Shown here: one piece after another, positions 1 through 9,249 of the stretch
How positions within the stretch are numbered: position 1 is the first letter of the stretch
Layout of the letters: each line of letters opens with the position of its first letter
Assembly (NCBI GenBank): GCA_963770635.1
Contig: CAVYQI010000006.1
Span: 248,001-312,000 of the forward strand
DNA: 64,000 nt
Direction: 5' to 3'
From: DASZIT01 sp963770635
GTDB taxonomy: Bacteria > Actinomycetota > Acidimicrobiia > Acidimicrobiales > RAAP-2
Notes under the pieces: generated by a model
What the model was told of the DNA's origin: nothing
Database searches by the model: none
Seen by the model: only the letters and a program-made list of their open reading frames with translations
Made by a program: the position numbers and the translations under genes

Positions 1-871
1 AGAACACGCCTCCATCGGCGGCGGCAGTCCAGTATCCAGTTCCATCCGGATTCGCGGCGATGGCGACCATCGGTTGGTTCAGGTGCGAACCGCCCATCGA
101 ACCGTAGAAGCCGGCGTCGCCAAAGGCGAATACGCCGCCATCGGAGGCAACCAGCCAATAGCCGTTGCCGTCAGGGGTAGAGGCGACGCCGACAATCGGT
201 TGGTTCAAATGGGTTCCGCCCATTGATCCGTGGAAGCTGGCATCGCCGAAGGAGAACACCCCACCGTCCGAGGCGACCAGCCAATAGCCGTTGCCATCCG
301 GGGTGGCGGCGATGCCGACAATCGGTTGGTTCAAATGGGTTCCGCCCATCGAACCATAAAACTGTGCCCCACAGAATGAGAAGACGCCGCCATCGGCGGC
401 GGCCAGCAAGGCACCGTAGTGTGCGGACGCCACTCCAACCACGGGAGTGTTCGAAAGGACAGCAGACACCTTGTTGCAGGTGTCGGTATTTCCGAGTCCA
501 ATGAGCCCACCGCCATATTGCACTTGCCCGTTACTGGCGACAAAGCGTCCCGCGATCCCTATCCAGTATCCCGGATTGACGTAGTCACCCGTAGACGCGA
601 TGCCAATATCAGTGCATGTCCCCGATGTTTGCGGGGGACAAATTTGCGGTCCACCACCGGTTGGGTTAGCGGGGAGACTGCTCAGCGCTGGAGCGTTGAA
701 TCCGTACGCGGTGTTGGAGACGAGTAACTCATAACCGGAACCGGTTGAAAACGGAACAATCGTGGTAGGCGTAAGCGAAGACGCCGGAGCCGCCGCATTG
801 GCGGAACTAGTCAGGACGGCCGTGACCAGGATGGCCGAGAGCGCACAAAAGAAAACGAATCCACGTCTCAC
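1..871 (-). CDS. Secreted GYW-repeat protein, C-terminus beyond the window
   Basis: The reading frame runs from a GTG at 871, with a GGGGGG ribosome site just upstream, off the left edge. Residues 1-27 form a signal peptide: a basic start (MRRGF), a hydrophobic core and an ANA-AAP cleavage region. A Cys-containing linker of about 110 residues follows. Then come at least four units of about 43 residues with the consensus LNQPIVGIAATPDGNGYW, VASDGGVFSFGDA and FYGSMGG. The same unit ends the giant protein at 34507-40907. I know this unit from actinobacterial secreted proteins, but no function is established to my knowledge. The short Gly/Trp/Asp-rich strands suggest a beta-propeller or solenoid, which is inference. 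The true length is unknown because the gene is cut by the window edge. Confidence 0.8.
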   Translation of the reverse strand, partial: MRRGFVFFCALSAILVTAVLTSSANAAAPASSLTPTTIVPFSTGSGYELLVSNTAYGFNAPALSSLPANPTGGGPQICPPQTSGTCTDIGIASTGDYVNPGYWIGIAGRFVASNGQVQYGGGLIGLGNTDTCNKVSAVLSNTPVVGVASAHYGALLAAADGGVFSFCGAQFYGSMGGTHLNQPIVGIAATPDGNGYWLVASDGGVFSFGDASFHGSMGGTHLNQPIVGVASTPDGNGYWLVASDGGVFAFGDAGFYGSMGGSHLNQPMVAIAANPDGTGYWTAAADGGVF

Positions 872-1018
872 TTTCCCCCCAAATCGAATTTGCGTCTGAC
901 GTTACGCCCCGCGAATTCGATCATATCCACGTCGGGTTGGGTACGGAGGGTTGAAGGGTTACTCCTCGATCCGAGGCGGCAACCGGCGGCCGCCGGGGCG
1001 ACGCCGAAGAGGGTCCGT

Positions 1019-1627
1019 TCAGGTGGAGGCGAGCTCGGTGTCCGGCTGCGCCACGTAGATGCTGGCTTTCGGGGCGGCCATGATCTGGCGCAGCAGCGGC
1101 TCGTAGTGCTCGAGAGGGAACGACTCGTAGGCGGGATCGAAGGCCGGTTGGTCGTACTCGGCACAGAACTCGGCGGTGTAGTCAAACCACTGCTGGCCAC
1201 GGAACTGCTCACGAATGTCGCGGTCGAGACCCAGATGATGGAAGAAGTAGTACCCCTGGAACATCCCGTGCTTTTCCATCATCCAGTGGTTTTGCTCGCT
1301 CACGAACGGCTTCGCCACCGCGGCACCGATGTCGGCGTGATTGAAGGAACCCAGCGTGTCGCCGATGTCGTGGATGAGCGCGCAGAAGACATACTCGTCA
1401 TCGCGCCCGGCCCGCTCGGCCCGGGTGGCGGTCTGCAGGCTGTGCTCCAGCCGATCGACGGCGAAGCCGCCGTAGTCGCCGCCCAACAAGCGCAGGTGGT
1501 CCATCACCCGGTCGGGCAACCCGGCGGCGGCATAGATCGCCTCGGTGGCGATGATGTCCCAGTCGGCTTTGGTGCCCTCGGTCATGGCGTGGAATTGGGC
1601 CCGGGGCTTGGTGAGTGATTCGCTCAT
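1019..1627 (-). CDS. HD-domain protein, PhnZ/MIOX-like
   Basis: This is a 202-residue protein with a strong AGGAGG ribosome site before the ATG. It carries an HD-domain metal signature: an early His (LEHSLQ), then ALIHDIGD, then NHADIG and a later FFHHLG. That order resembles the HD-domain mixed-valent diiron oxygenases such as PhnZ and myo-inositol oxygenase more than typical HD phosphohydrolases. The substrate cannot be read from the sequence. It stands alone: the neighbour at 1818 is a small membrane protein on the same strand across a 190-base gap with nothing visible. A plain HD phosphohydrolase remains possible. Confidence 0.72.
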   Translation of the reverse strand: MSESLTKPRAQFHAMTEGTKADWDIIATEAIYAAAGLPDRVMDHLRLLGGDYGGFAVDRLEHSLQTATRAERAGRDDEYVFCALIHDIGDTLGSFNHADIGAAVAKPFVSEQNHWMMEKHGMFQGYYFFHHLGLDRDIREQFRGQQWFDYTAEFCAEYDQPAFDPAYESFPLEHYEPLLRQIMAAPKASIYVAQPDTELAST

Positions 1628-1817
1628 TCGTTCCTCCTAAGGACCGACCTGCTGTCTCCAGGCTACCCCTTCGCCGCCCGGTCCGGCTGACGGCCGTTTC
1701 AGCCATCGAACCGCTCGGCGCCTCGCTCTACCCGGGCCCGGGGAGGCGGTCCGCCCCCAGGACAACCGGTGATCTCGACTCGATCAGACATCGCCCCCGG
1801 GGATCCGGGGCAACAGG

Positions 1818-2042
1818 TCAAGTTGCCAAGAAATTTCGAAAGCGGCGCACCGCGATCCCCGACCAGATGAACTCGACGACCCCGAAGGGCCAGGCTCCCG
1901 ACAAGAATCCATAGGCGCTGGACAGTAAGCACCCGACCGCGAAGGCGAGGATGAACCCCCTACCTTGCCGCTCGAGCGCGTACATCACCATCATGAAGGA
2001 AACCGCACCGACCCCGTAGAGCGTGATGGCCAACTTCGACAT
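1818..2042 (-). CDS. Small conserved membrane protein
   Basis: The protein has 74 residues and two or three hydrophobic segments. The first (about 5-22) contains MMVMYALE and is followed by RQGRGF; the second and third (about 28-65) contain AYGFLSGAWPFGVVEFIW, ending in a basic tail (VRRFRNF). Short proteins with this ALE-RGR and YGF-GAWPFG-VE-IW pattern recur in actinobacterial genomes as uncharacterised membrane proteins, judging from memory of the family. No function is proposed. The gene starts at an ATG and lies just downstream of the GH1 gene's end on the same strand. Confidence 0.55.
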   Translation of the reverse strand: MSKLAITLYGVGAVSFMMVMYALERQGRGFILAFAVGCLLSSAYGFLSGAWPFGVVEFIWSGIAVRRFRNFLAT

Positions 2043-2080
2043 CAGATCAGTTAAGCAGGCTCGTCATCACCCGCAGTCGC

Positions 2081-3649
2081 TCACTTCCCGTCGAGTACCG
2101 AACGGTCCCCCGCCCGGAGCCCGGCGATGATCCGACGGTAGGTCTCGGCGGAGTCGTCCCCCAACGAGTCGGTCTCCAACCAACGGAACCCCCGGTCGCC
2201 CCGGTGCCGGTCCACCCCGTAGAGGCCGAACCTCGGCTGATAGGAGCCCCACTCGTAGTTGTCCACCAACGACCAGTGCCAGTAGCCGGCTACCGGCACG
2301 CCGGCATCGACAGCGGCCAGCACCGCGTTGATGTTCTCCCGAAGGTAGCGAGATCGGTCCCACCCGTCGAGCCGCGGAAACGAGCGCCCGTTCCGCACCC
2401 GGTTGCAGAGCCCGTTCTCCACCACCCACAGCGGGATGCCGGGAGTGGCCGAGGCTTGCGAACCGAGCCACCGGGTGAGACCGGCCGGATCGGGGACGTC
2501 GTCCCACAACGCCCGGGCCGGGAGCCACCCCCGGCCACCGGCGGTGCGATGTCCCGGAGCGCGGAAGTGCCGGGCCACCATCGGGTCGTAGTAGTCGAGA
2601 CCGATGACGTCGAGGGTCAGTTCGAAGGGGCTGGCGTAGACGGCATCGATCGCCCGGCGGGGTCCCTCACCGTCGCCCTCGCCCTCGCCGCCGGCACCGG
2701 CACCGGCTCCTTCACCGGCTCCAACCCCGCCCCGTCCCGGCCGCGGGCGCCGGCCGGACCCCGGGCTGAGCGGCGACGCCACCGCTCCCAGCCAGCGGAA
2801 CGAACGTTCCCCGGGCCCGACCGCCGGGAGCGAGGCATCGTGCTCGGCCCGCCGCCGATGGAGCCAGCCGTCGACCTGGTGTCGGGCGACCCCGAGGCTG
2901 CGGGCCATCAGGATGTCGGTCAGCCGCCGGTCGAAGTCGTAGACGCTGACGCAGGCGTTGTTGGTGGTCACGACCGCGTCAGGACGGGCCTGATGGATGG
3001 CTTGATAGGCCAGCACATGGGCGGTGAGCAGATGGTCGGCGGCGGCCGCGGCATCGGCGAAGGCCAGGAAGCGCCCCGGCGGGAAGGACCCCAGCAACCA
3101 CGATTCGATCGCCAGCACGTTGATCTCGTTGATCGTCACCCACCGGCGCGCCTTGCCGGCCAGGGCGGCCAGCGCCACATCCACCCAATCCCGAAACCGC
3201 TCGGGCGAATCCGGTCGGAGCCAGAAGTCCTCGCCGAGCCATGACGGGTGGGTGAAGTGATGGAGGGTCACCAGCGGCTCCAGCCCGCGTTCGGTGCAAC
3301 CGTCGATGATCTCCGCGTACCTGGCCAAGGCCCCGTCGTCGATCTCCCCCGGGCGCGGCTCCACCCGGACCCACTCGAGACCCAGCCGGAAGCTGTCGCA
3401 CCCGAGCCCGGCGGCACGATCGAGGGCCTCCTCCGGTCGGTCCCAGAACCCGACCGCGTTGCCCGAGGGTTCGACCCGTCCGACCTGTTCCCAACGCAGC
3501 CAGTTGTTCCCCGGCTCGCCCGGGCCGTTGAAGCCGCCCTCGATCTGGAATCCGGCGGTGGCCACCCCGAAGCGAAAGCCCGCCGGCAGGATCCCGCCCC
3601 CGGCTTGGTCGCCAGGATGGAGGTCCGAAGGTTCAGTGTCCGCGGTCAT
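2081..3649 (-). CDS. Glycoside hydrolase family 1 (beta-glucosidase-like)
   Basis: The start is the ATG at 3649 (MTADTEPSD); an upstream in-frame extension to 3775 lacks conserved sequence. The 522-residue protein shows the GH1 (beta/alpha)8 pattern: FGVATAGFQIEGG near residue 27, the acid/base motif TINEIN with Glu at about 175, and the nucleophile motif WVVENG with Glu at about 411. The usual Pro after the acid/base Glu (NEP) is Ile. Residues 296-330 are a Gly/Glu/Ala-rich low-complexity insertion between barrel strands, unusual for the family. There is no signal peptide, so it is probably cytosolic and acts on beta-glycosides such as cellobiose. The gene is divergent from the thiolase-like gene at 3788. 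Confidence 0.85.
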   Translation of the reverse strand: MTADTEPSDLHPGDQAGGGILPAGFRFGVATAGFQIEGGFNGPGEPGNNWLRWEQVGRVEPSGNAVGFWDRPEEALDRAAGLGCDSFRLGLEWVRVEPRPGEIDDGALARYAEIIDGCTERGLEPLVTLHHFTHPSWLGEDFWLRPDSPERFRDWVDVALAALAGKARRWVTINEINVLAIESWLLGSFPPGRFLAFADAAAAADHLLTAHVLAYQAIHQARPDAVVTTNNACVSVYDFDRRLTDILMARSLGVARHQVDGWLHRRRAEHDASLPAVGPGERSFRWLGAVASPLSPGSGRRPRPGRGGVGAGEGAGAGAGGEGEGDGEGPRRAIDAVYASPFELTLDVIGLDYYDPMVARHFRAPGHRTAGGRGWLPARALWDDVPDPAGLTRWLGSQASATPGIPLWVVENGLCNRVRNGRSFPRLDGWDRSRYLRENINAVLAAVDAGVPVAGYWHWSLVDNYEWGSYQPRFGLYGVDRHRGDRGFRWLETDSLGDDSAETYRRIIAGLRAGDRSVLDGK

Positions 3650-3787
3650 CGTCCCAGCCTGGCAGCTTCCGGTTGGGTTCGGCACCCCGCTGGCCGAAAG
3701 GCCGCCGGCCCGGACACAGTGATAGCTTCCGCGTCCGACCATGACGCCCGAAACCTGCGCCCTTCCCGGCGGCAACGACCCGATCCG

Positions 3788-5361
3788 ATGAGCATCTCCG
3801 AGCAGGAAGCCGAGCGGATTCCGGTGGTCATCGCTTCCGGGGAGTCCATCGACGCGGCGAACCCGTCACTCCCATCGATCTGATGGCCCGGGCCTGCGAG
3901 GAGGCGCTGAGCGACGTCCCCGATCTGCGCCACCGGATCGACCGGCTCTCGGTGGTCAACATCATGACCCACGGGGGTCCGGCACCCGCCACCGAGCTGG
4001 CCCGGGCGTTGGGGGCAAAGCCCGACGCGTGCGAGATGACCACCATCGGTGGCAACTCCCCGCAGTGGCTGGTGAACCGGGCGGCCGCCGACATCACCGC
4101 CGGGTCCTTGTCGGTGACGGTGATCGCCGGGGCCGAAGCCATCCGGTCGTCGCGTCTACGCCACAAGCGGGGAGAGCCGCGGTACAACGGGGACACCGCC
4201 CTGGCGCCCGACCCGGCGGTGGGGGACGATCTCCCCGGGGTCGGGCCGGCGGAATCCGCCATCGGGCTGATGGCCCCGGTGCACATCTACCCGATGTTCG
4301 AGAGCGTGGTGGCCGCCCGGGCCGGTCACACCGCCGAACAGCACCGCCAGGCCATCGGCGAATTGTTCGCGCCGTTCAGCCGGGTGGCCTCGACCAATCC
4401 CTACGCCTGGTTTCCCGTCGCCTACACCCCCGGGGAGATCGCCATCCCGACGCCGGACAACCGCATCGTCTGCGAGCCGTACACCAAGCGGATGACCGCC
4501 TTCCTCGGCTCCGATCAAGGTGCGGCTCTGGTGGTGTGCTCGCTGGCCGCCGCCCGACGGGCCGGGGTGGCCGACCGGTCGGTGTTCATCTGGTCGGGGT
4601 CCAGCGCCGTCGATGTCCGGTTCCCCGCCTCCCGGCCCGACCCCGGGAGCTCCCCCGCCATTGCCGCCGCCGGGCGGGCGCTGTTCCAGGCCGCCAATCT
4701 CGGGGCCGGACCGAACGACGGACCTGGCGGGCCCGGCAGGCTCGGGATCGACGATGTCGAAGTCCTCGACATCTACTCCTGCTTCCCGTCGGCGGTGGAG
4801 CTGGCCTCCGACGCCCTCGGCCTGAGGGGGGACGACCCCCGGGGGCTGACCTCGACCGGCGGGCTGCCCTACTTCGGGGGGCCCGGGAACAACTACACCA
4901 CCCACGGCATCGCCGCGGTCACCAGCCGGCTCCGCCAGGCGGGTTCGGGTTCCGGTTCCGACGGCGGGCGACCCCGGATGGGCCTGGCCACCGGGCTCGG
5001 ATGGTTCATCACCAAGCACGCCCTCGGGCTCTACGGCTCGTCCCCGCCCCCGGGTGGGTTCCACCTGGGTGACACCTCGGCCGACCAGCAACGGATCGAT
5101 GCCAGCGCCGCCGAGATGGCCCTGCAGGTTGCCGACCCGACGGCCGCCACCGTGGTAGCCCTCACCGTGATCCGCGACCACACCGGTGCCTCCACCGGGG
5201 CCCCGGTGATCGCCCGGCTGCCCGATGGTCGGCAGGTGGCCGCGGCGCCAGCCGACGCCGAGGTCACCCTCGAAATCGGTAACCGCGACAGCCCGGGGAT
5301 GGTCGGCACCCCAATTGTCGTGGAGGGGGATCCACCGCGCTACCGTCTGCCCGAACGCTGA
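3788..5361 (+). CDS. Thiolase-like acetyl-CoA acetyltransferase, frameshifted near its start
   Basis: Two overlapping frames make one protein. From the ATG at 3788 the frame reads SEQEAERIPVVIASGESID and then stops at TGA within about 45 bases. The next frame, open from before 3862 to 5361, reads PVTPIDLMARACEEAL, the expected continuation. Adding one C after 3853 gives GESIDRGEPVTPIDLMARA. The body has hallmarks of the actinobacterial SCP2-thiolase-like family: GGNSPQ, DIYSCFPSAVELA and GGLPYFGGPGNNY. The nucleophilic Cys position of classical thiolases appears to be Ser (GGNSP), as in many of these proteins, so the reaction is uncertain. The enoyl-CoA hydratase gene follows 22 bases downstream, which points to acyl-CoA metabolism. 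A sequencing error is likelier than a real null allele. Confidence 0.8.
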
Positions 5362-5383
5362 GATACGACGAAGGGACAACCAC

Positions 5384-6157
5384 GTGTCTGATGAACTGCT
5401 CCGCGAGCGACAGGGTCATATCGAGATCCTCACCATCAACCGGCCCGAGGCCCGGAACGCCATCAACGGCGCGGTGTCCAAGGCATTTGCCGCCGCTTTC
5501 GACGAGCTGGAGGGCGACGACGACTGCTGGGTGGTCATCGTGACCGGGAGCGGGGACAAGGCGTTCAGCGCCGGGATGGACCTCAAGGCCTTCACCGCCG
5601 GCGAGGCCGGGGACATCATGGGGGCCAAGGGCGGGTTCGGCGGCATCGCCCAGCGCGACTTCGCCAAGCCCCTCATCGCCGCCGTCAACGGCTCGGCGCT
5701 GGCCGGCGGGTGCGAGATCATGCTCTCCTGCGATCTGGTGGTGGCGGTCGAAGAGGCTAAGTTCGGCATCCCCGAGGTGAAGCGCGGCCTGATGGCCGGT
5801 GCCGGCGGCCTGGTCCGCCTGCCCAAGCGGATCCCGCCGGCCATCGCCCTCGAGCTGGCCATGACCGGCGACCCGATTGATGCCCAGCGGGCGCTGGCCC
5901 TCGGGCTCATCAACCGGGTGGTGCCGGCCGACAAGCTGATGGAGGCGGCGTTGGCGTTGGCCAACACCATTGCCGACAACGCCCCGCTGGCGGTGCGGAC
6001 GTCCAAGCGGGTGATGAAGCAAGCCGGTGAGCTACCCGACGCCCAAGGCTGGGAGATCAACAACAAGGCGGTCCCGGAGGTCTTCGGCTCCGCCGATGCC
6101 ATGGAGGGGCCGATCGCCTTCGCCGAGAAGCGCAAGCCCAACTGGACCGGGAAGTAG
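5384..6157 (+). CDS. Enoyl-CoA hydratase/isomerase (crotonase family)
   Basis: The start is the GTG at 5384, seven bases after an AAGGGA ribosome site; the longer upstream frame overlaps the thiolase gene and is not conserved. The 257-residue protein is a standard crotonase. It has the CoA/oxyanion region FSAGMDLKAF (about 61-70), NGSALAGGCEIMLSCDLVVA with the first catalytic Glu at 111, and FGIPEVKRGL with the second catalytic Glu at 131. Both Glu residues needed for syn-hydration of trans-2-enoyl-CoA are present. It is probably co-transcribed with the thiolase-like gene in fatty-acid or related acyl-CoA breakdown. The exact substrate cannot be told. Confidence 0.88.
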   Translation: MSDELLRERQGHIEILTINRPEARNAINGAVSKAFAAAFDELEGDDDCWVVIVTGSGDKAFSAGMDLKAFTAGEAGDIMGAKGGFGGIAQRDFAKPLIAAVNGSALAGGCEIMLSCDLVVAVEEAKFGIPEVKRGLMAGAGGLVRLPKRIPPAIALELAMTGDPIDAQRALALGLINRVVPADKLMEAALALANTIADNAPLAVRTSKRVMKQAGELPDAQGWEINNKAVPEVFGSADAMEGPIAFAEKRKPNWTGK

Positions 6158-6167
6158 CCACCGCCGG

Positions 6168-6602
6168 GTGATCTCCGACTCGTTGGCGGCGGTGCCGTCA
6201 CTCAGCCCTGCCGTCGACGGAATCCGGCTGACCCTCCACGTGCTGGCCGCCACCATCTGGGTGGGAGGCCAGTTCACCGTGGCCGGGCTGCTGCCGACCG
6301 TGCGCGGCCTCGGAGAGGACGCCTCCAAGAAGGTGGCCCGGGCGCTGGCCAGGCTGTTGTGGCCGGCCTACGCGGTGCTGGTGATCACCGGGATCTGGAA
6401 CCTCTCGACCTTCACCTTCAGTGATGCATCCTCCGCCTGGAAGGCGGTGGTCATGATCAAGATCGCGGTGGTGGCCATCGCCGGGGTCGGGGTCTTCCTC
6501 CACCAGCGGTCCACGTCCAGGCGGGGCCTGGCCATTTGGGGGTCGGTGGGCGCCACTGCCTCGGTGGCGGCGCTGGTCATGGGAGTGTTCCTGGCCGGCT
6601 GA
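6168..6602 (+). CDS. CopD-like/DUF2269-type small membrane protein
   Basis: The GTG at 6168 gives a 144-residue protein with four predicted membrane helices: about 15-38 (LHVLAATIWVGGQFTV), 58-78 (LLWPAYAVLVITGIWNL), 88-108 (AVVMIKIAVVAIAGVGVFL) and 120-142. The HVLAATIWVGG motif is typical of CopD-like integral membrane proteins, where the His may bind metal or haem. The upstream in-frame extension overlaps the crotonase gene and is rejected. It lies 10 bases after that gene, so co-transcription is likely, but the role is unknown. Confidence 0.65.
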   Translation: MISDSLAAVPSLSPAVDGIRLTLHVLAATIWVGGQFTVAGLLPTVRGLGEDASKKVARALARLLWPAYAVLVITGIWNLSTFTFSDASSAWKAVVMIKIAVVAIAGVGVFLHQRSTSRRGLAIWGSVGATASVAALVMGVFLAG

Positions 6603-6698
6603 CCGCCACCGCCATGGAACCCTGGCCCCGGCCACGAAGTACAGGTTGCCCGCCGGCGGGTCTAACCTGGTAGCCAGGCCGACGTAGGAGGCGTAACC

Positions 6699-7004
6699 AT
6701 GCATTTCGCTCCATCCGCAGAGATCTTTGGCGTTGACGGCATCATCGTGCTGGTCGTTGTCGTGCTCGTCCTCTTCGGGAGCACCCAGATTCCCAAGCTG
6801 GCCCGCTCGCTGGGATCCGCCCAGAAGGAGTTCAAGAAGGGCCTCGACGAGGGGGCCTCGGCCGATGACCAGGGCGTCCAGCCCGCCGCCGCCATCCCTG
6901 CCCCGGCACCCACTCCGGCTCCGGCGCCCCAGCCCACTCCCCAGACAGTGGTGATGCCGCCGGCCCAGCCGTCGGGCGACGGCTCCACCGGAACACCGTC
7001 GTAA
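6699..7004 (+). CDS. tatA: Sec-independent protein translocase TatA/E subunit
   Basis: The 101-residue protein starts at an ATG behind a TAGGAGG ribosome site. It has the TatA plan: a short periplasmic start (MHFAPSAEIFGVDG), one membrane helix (about 13-29, IIVLVVVVLVLFG), the conserved FG hinge at about 28-29 and the amphipathic helix IPKLARSLGSAQKEFKKGL. A Pro/Ala/Gln-rich disordered tail of 45 residues follows. TatA oligomers form the pore that exports folded twin-arginine proteins, with TatC (not in this window). A TAACCT sequence near 6664 could be the -10 element of its own promoter. Confidence 0.9.
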   Translation: MHFAPSAEIFGVDGIIVLVVVVLVLFGSTQIPKLARSLGSAQKEFKKGLDEGASADDQGVQPAAAIPAPAPTPAPAPQPTPQTVVMPPAQPSGDGSTGTPS

Positions 7005-7023
7005 CCCTGGCATCACCGATCGA

Positions 7024-7737
7024 ATGAGTGCTCGCCGCGCCGAGCGGGGCGCGGGCGCTGCCGGCGGCGCGGTAACGGCTTCCCGACGGGTGACCCCGTT
7101 CTGGATCCTGCAGGTCGCCGAGATCCTCTCGCTTCTGGCTCTGGCCGACCTCTCTCTCCATGTCAGCCGCGGCGGCGCGCTGGCGGTCTCGGGCGCCGTC
7201 TTCGCCGCCCTGGCGCTGACCGCCGATGGCCCACTCGGAGTTGTCCGCATCTTCGGTCGGAAACTCCACGTGCGGCTGGTGGTGGTGACGGCATTCCTGG
7301 TCGCCATCTCTCCGGTGGTGGCGGCAATCCGCCCCGACGTCGAGGGGATCATCATCCTCGAGCTCATGGCGGTCGGCATCCTCCGGCTGGCCACCTTGGT
7401 CAACTGCGACCCGCGCCCGGCGAGGCCGAAAGGCGTCCGGGGTTCGGGCCCGGTCGTCGACATCACCGCCACCGTGGCACCGTCACCTTCCGCCCGCACC
7501 GGACCCGACACGCCTACGCCGGCTCGATCCCTTCTTCCGACGGAGGAGAGCATCGGCGGCGCCGCCCGATGGGCAGGCCGGGCTGCCGGTGCCGCCGGCT
7601 CGGCGGCATCCAGGACAACCGCCAAGCACGGTCCGGCGACCAAGGCCCAGGCAAAGCGAACCATCCGCACGGCCGGACGCCTGGTGGGCCGGGCCCGGGC
7701 CGCACGACCCGATGGGCCCACCTCCGAACCGGGCTGA
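7024..7737 (+). CDS. Uncharacterised membrane protein
   Basis: The 237-residue protein starts 19 bases after tatA and is probably co-transcribed with it. Residues 1-20 are basic. Three or four hydrophobic segments lie at about 25-45 (WILQVAEILSLLALADLSLHV), 50-66, 84-102 and 108-126. The last 110 residues are a soluble Pro/Ala/Arg-rich tail with no recognised domain (TPTPARSL, AARWAGRAAGAAG). I recognise no family. Third-position GC is high and even, so the frame is real. Confidence 0.6.
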   Translation: MSARRAERGAGAAGGAVTASRRVTPFWILQVAEILSLLALADLSLHVSRGGALAVSGAVFAALALTADGPLGVVRIFGRKLHVRLVVVTAFLVAISPVVAAIRPDVEGIIILELMAVGILRLATLVNCDPRPARPKGVRGSGPVVDITATVAPSPSARTGPDTPTPARSLLPTEESIGGAARWAGRAAGAAGSAASRTTAKHGPATKAQAKRTIRTAGRLVGRARAARPDGPTSEPG

Positions 7738-7801
7738 CCCGGCGACCTCGCCGGCCCCGGCGCCGCCCGATACATTGCACCCGAGGTGAAAGGGGGAACG
7801 G

Positions 7802-9127
7802 GTGTCCGAACCTGACGTGCTCGACATCGCCGAACGCCTGTGGACGGGGGAACTCTCGACGTCGGTGGCCCACCCGTTGCGGACCTGGGGCGGCCTGGCC
7901 GAAGTGGCCGACGGGGTGGCCTTCACCCCGTCCTTTGCCAACGTGTCGGCGCTGGACACCGACGACGGCCTGTTTCTCGTCGATACCGGGAGCTCGCTGA
8001 TGGCCGGGGAGATCCACCGCACCCTCCGAGCCTGGTCGGCCAACCGGCTCCACACCGCGGTGTACTCCCACGGTCACATCGACCACGTGTTCGGGGTTCC
8101 GGTCTGGGAGGCGGAGTCGGAGGCCCGAGGCTGGGCCCCGCCCACCGTGGTCGCCCACGACGCCCTGCCGCCCCGGTTCGACCGGTACATCCTGACCGCG
8201 GGGTACAACGGGATCATCAACCGCCGGCAGTTCAACGTCAAGGACCTCGAGTGGCCGACCGAGTACCGCTATCCCGACCGCACCTACCGTGATCACCTGA
8301 ACCTCGAGGTGGGGGGCTTGCGGGCCCAACTCCACCATGCCAAGGGCGAGACCGACGATCACACCTGGACCTGGTTCCCGGATCGCAAGGTCCTGTGCTG
8401 CGGGGACCTGTTCATCTGGGCGTCGCCCAATGCCGGGAACCCGCAGAAGGTGCAGCGCTACCCCCGGGAATGGGCCGACGCGCTGCGAGAGATGCTCGCC
8501 CTCTACGACGGGACCGAAAGTGGTCCCGAGGTCCTGCTTCCCGGTCACGGTTTCCCGGTGATCGGTCCCGACCGGATCCGCCAAGCCCTCGGCGACACCG
8601 CCGACCTGCTCGACTCGTTGGTGGACCAGACCCTGGCCCTGATGAACGTCGGAGCCAGGCTGGACGAGATCATCCACACGGTGACCCCTCCGCCCCACTT
8701 GATGGAGCGCCCGTATCTGCAGCCCGTCTACGACGAGCCGGAATTCATCGTGCGGACCGTCTGGAGGCTGTACGGCGGCTGGTGGGACGGCAACCCGGCC
8801 TCCTTGCAGCCGGCACCCGAGCGAGCCCTGGCCGCCGAGTTGGCCGGCCTGGCCGGCGGCGCCTCCGCCCTCGCCGATCGGGCCCACGACCTGTTGGCGT
8901 CAGCCACCGGCTCCGGAGATCGTCCCGGCGATCGACCCGATGACGCCGCCCTCCGGATGGCCGGGCACCTGGCCGAACTGGCGTGGTTGGTGGATCCGGC
9001 CGACCCGGGCATCCGGCGGATCCGTCAGCAGGTGTACGAAGCCCGGGCGGCCGCCGCCACCTCGACCATGGCCCACGGGGTGTTCTCCTGGGCGGCCCGG
9101 GAGTCCGACAACCACCACCACGGGTAG
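7802..9127 (+). CDS. MBL-fold hydrolase, alkylsulfatase-like
   Basis: The GTG start has an AAAGGGGGAA ribosome site and a TACATT -10-like element at 7771. The 441-residue protein has a metallo-beta-lactamase core: FANVSALDTDDGLFLVDTGSS, the metal motif SHGHIDH (about 89-95), HHAKGETDDHTW, the bridging-Asp motif CCGDLFIW and LLPGHGFPV. The helical region after residue 300 (YDEPEFIVRTVWRLYGGWWDGNP) matches the dimerisation domain of the BDS1/SdsA1-type alkylsulfatase branch, which cleaves alkyl sulfates. No SCP2-like third domain is present. There is no signal peptide, so it acts in the cytosol. The substrate is inferred from family only. Confidence 0.8.
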   Translation: MSEPDVLDIAERLWTGELSTSVAHPLRTWGGLAEVADGVAFTPSFANVSALDTDDGLFLVDTGSSLMAGEIHRTLRAWSANRLHTAVYSHGHIDHVFGVPVWEAESEARGWAPPTVVAHDALPPRFDRYILTAGYNGIINRRQFNVKDLEWPTEYRYPDRTYRDHLNLEVGGLRAQLHHAKGETDDHTWTWFPDRKVLCCGDLFIWASPNAGNPQKVQRYPREWADALREMLALYDGTESGPEVLLPGHGFPVIGPDRIRQALGDTADLLDSLVDQTLALMNVGARLDEIIHTVTPPPHLMERPYLQPVYDEPEFIVRTVWRLYGGWWDGNPASLQPAPERALAAELAGLAGGASALADRAHDLLASATGSGDRPGDRPDDAALRMAGHLAELAWLVDPADPGIRRIRQQVYEARAAAATSTMAHGVFSWAARESDNHHHG

Positions 9128-9236
9128 GCGTCGGTCAGGTCCGGGTCCGCCAGGCATGGGCACCCCCCTTGACCTGGGTGGATGCTGCCCCCCGGGGCCG
9201 GCGTGGCTCAACTTCTAATTACCTCCCATCCCCCGC

Positions 9237-9249
9237 TAGTGTCATCGCT
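9237..9249 (+). promoter_or_regulatory. Possible leaderless promoter of ctaC
   Basis: TAGTGT at 9237-9242 matches an actinobacterial -10 hexamer (TANNNT) and lies 7 bases before the GTG start of ctaC. No ribosome site is visible, so transcription may begin at or next to the start codon. No clear -35 box is seen. Confidence 0.35.

Noticed and set aside
890..1618. A 242-residue plus-strand frame opposite the HD-domain gene
   Set aside because: Antisense shadow; the HD gene has a strong ribosome site and clear metal motifs.
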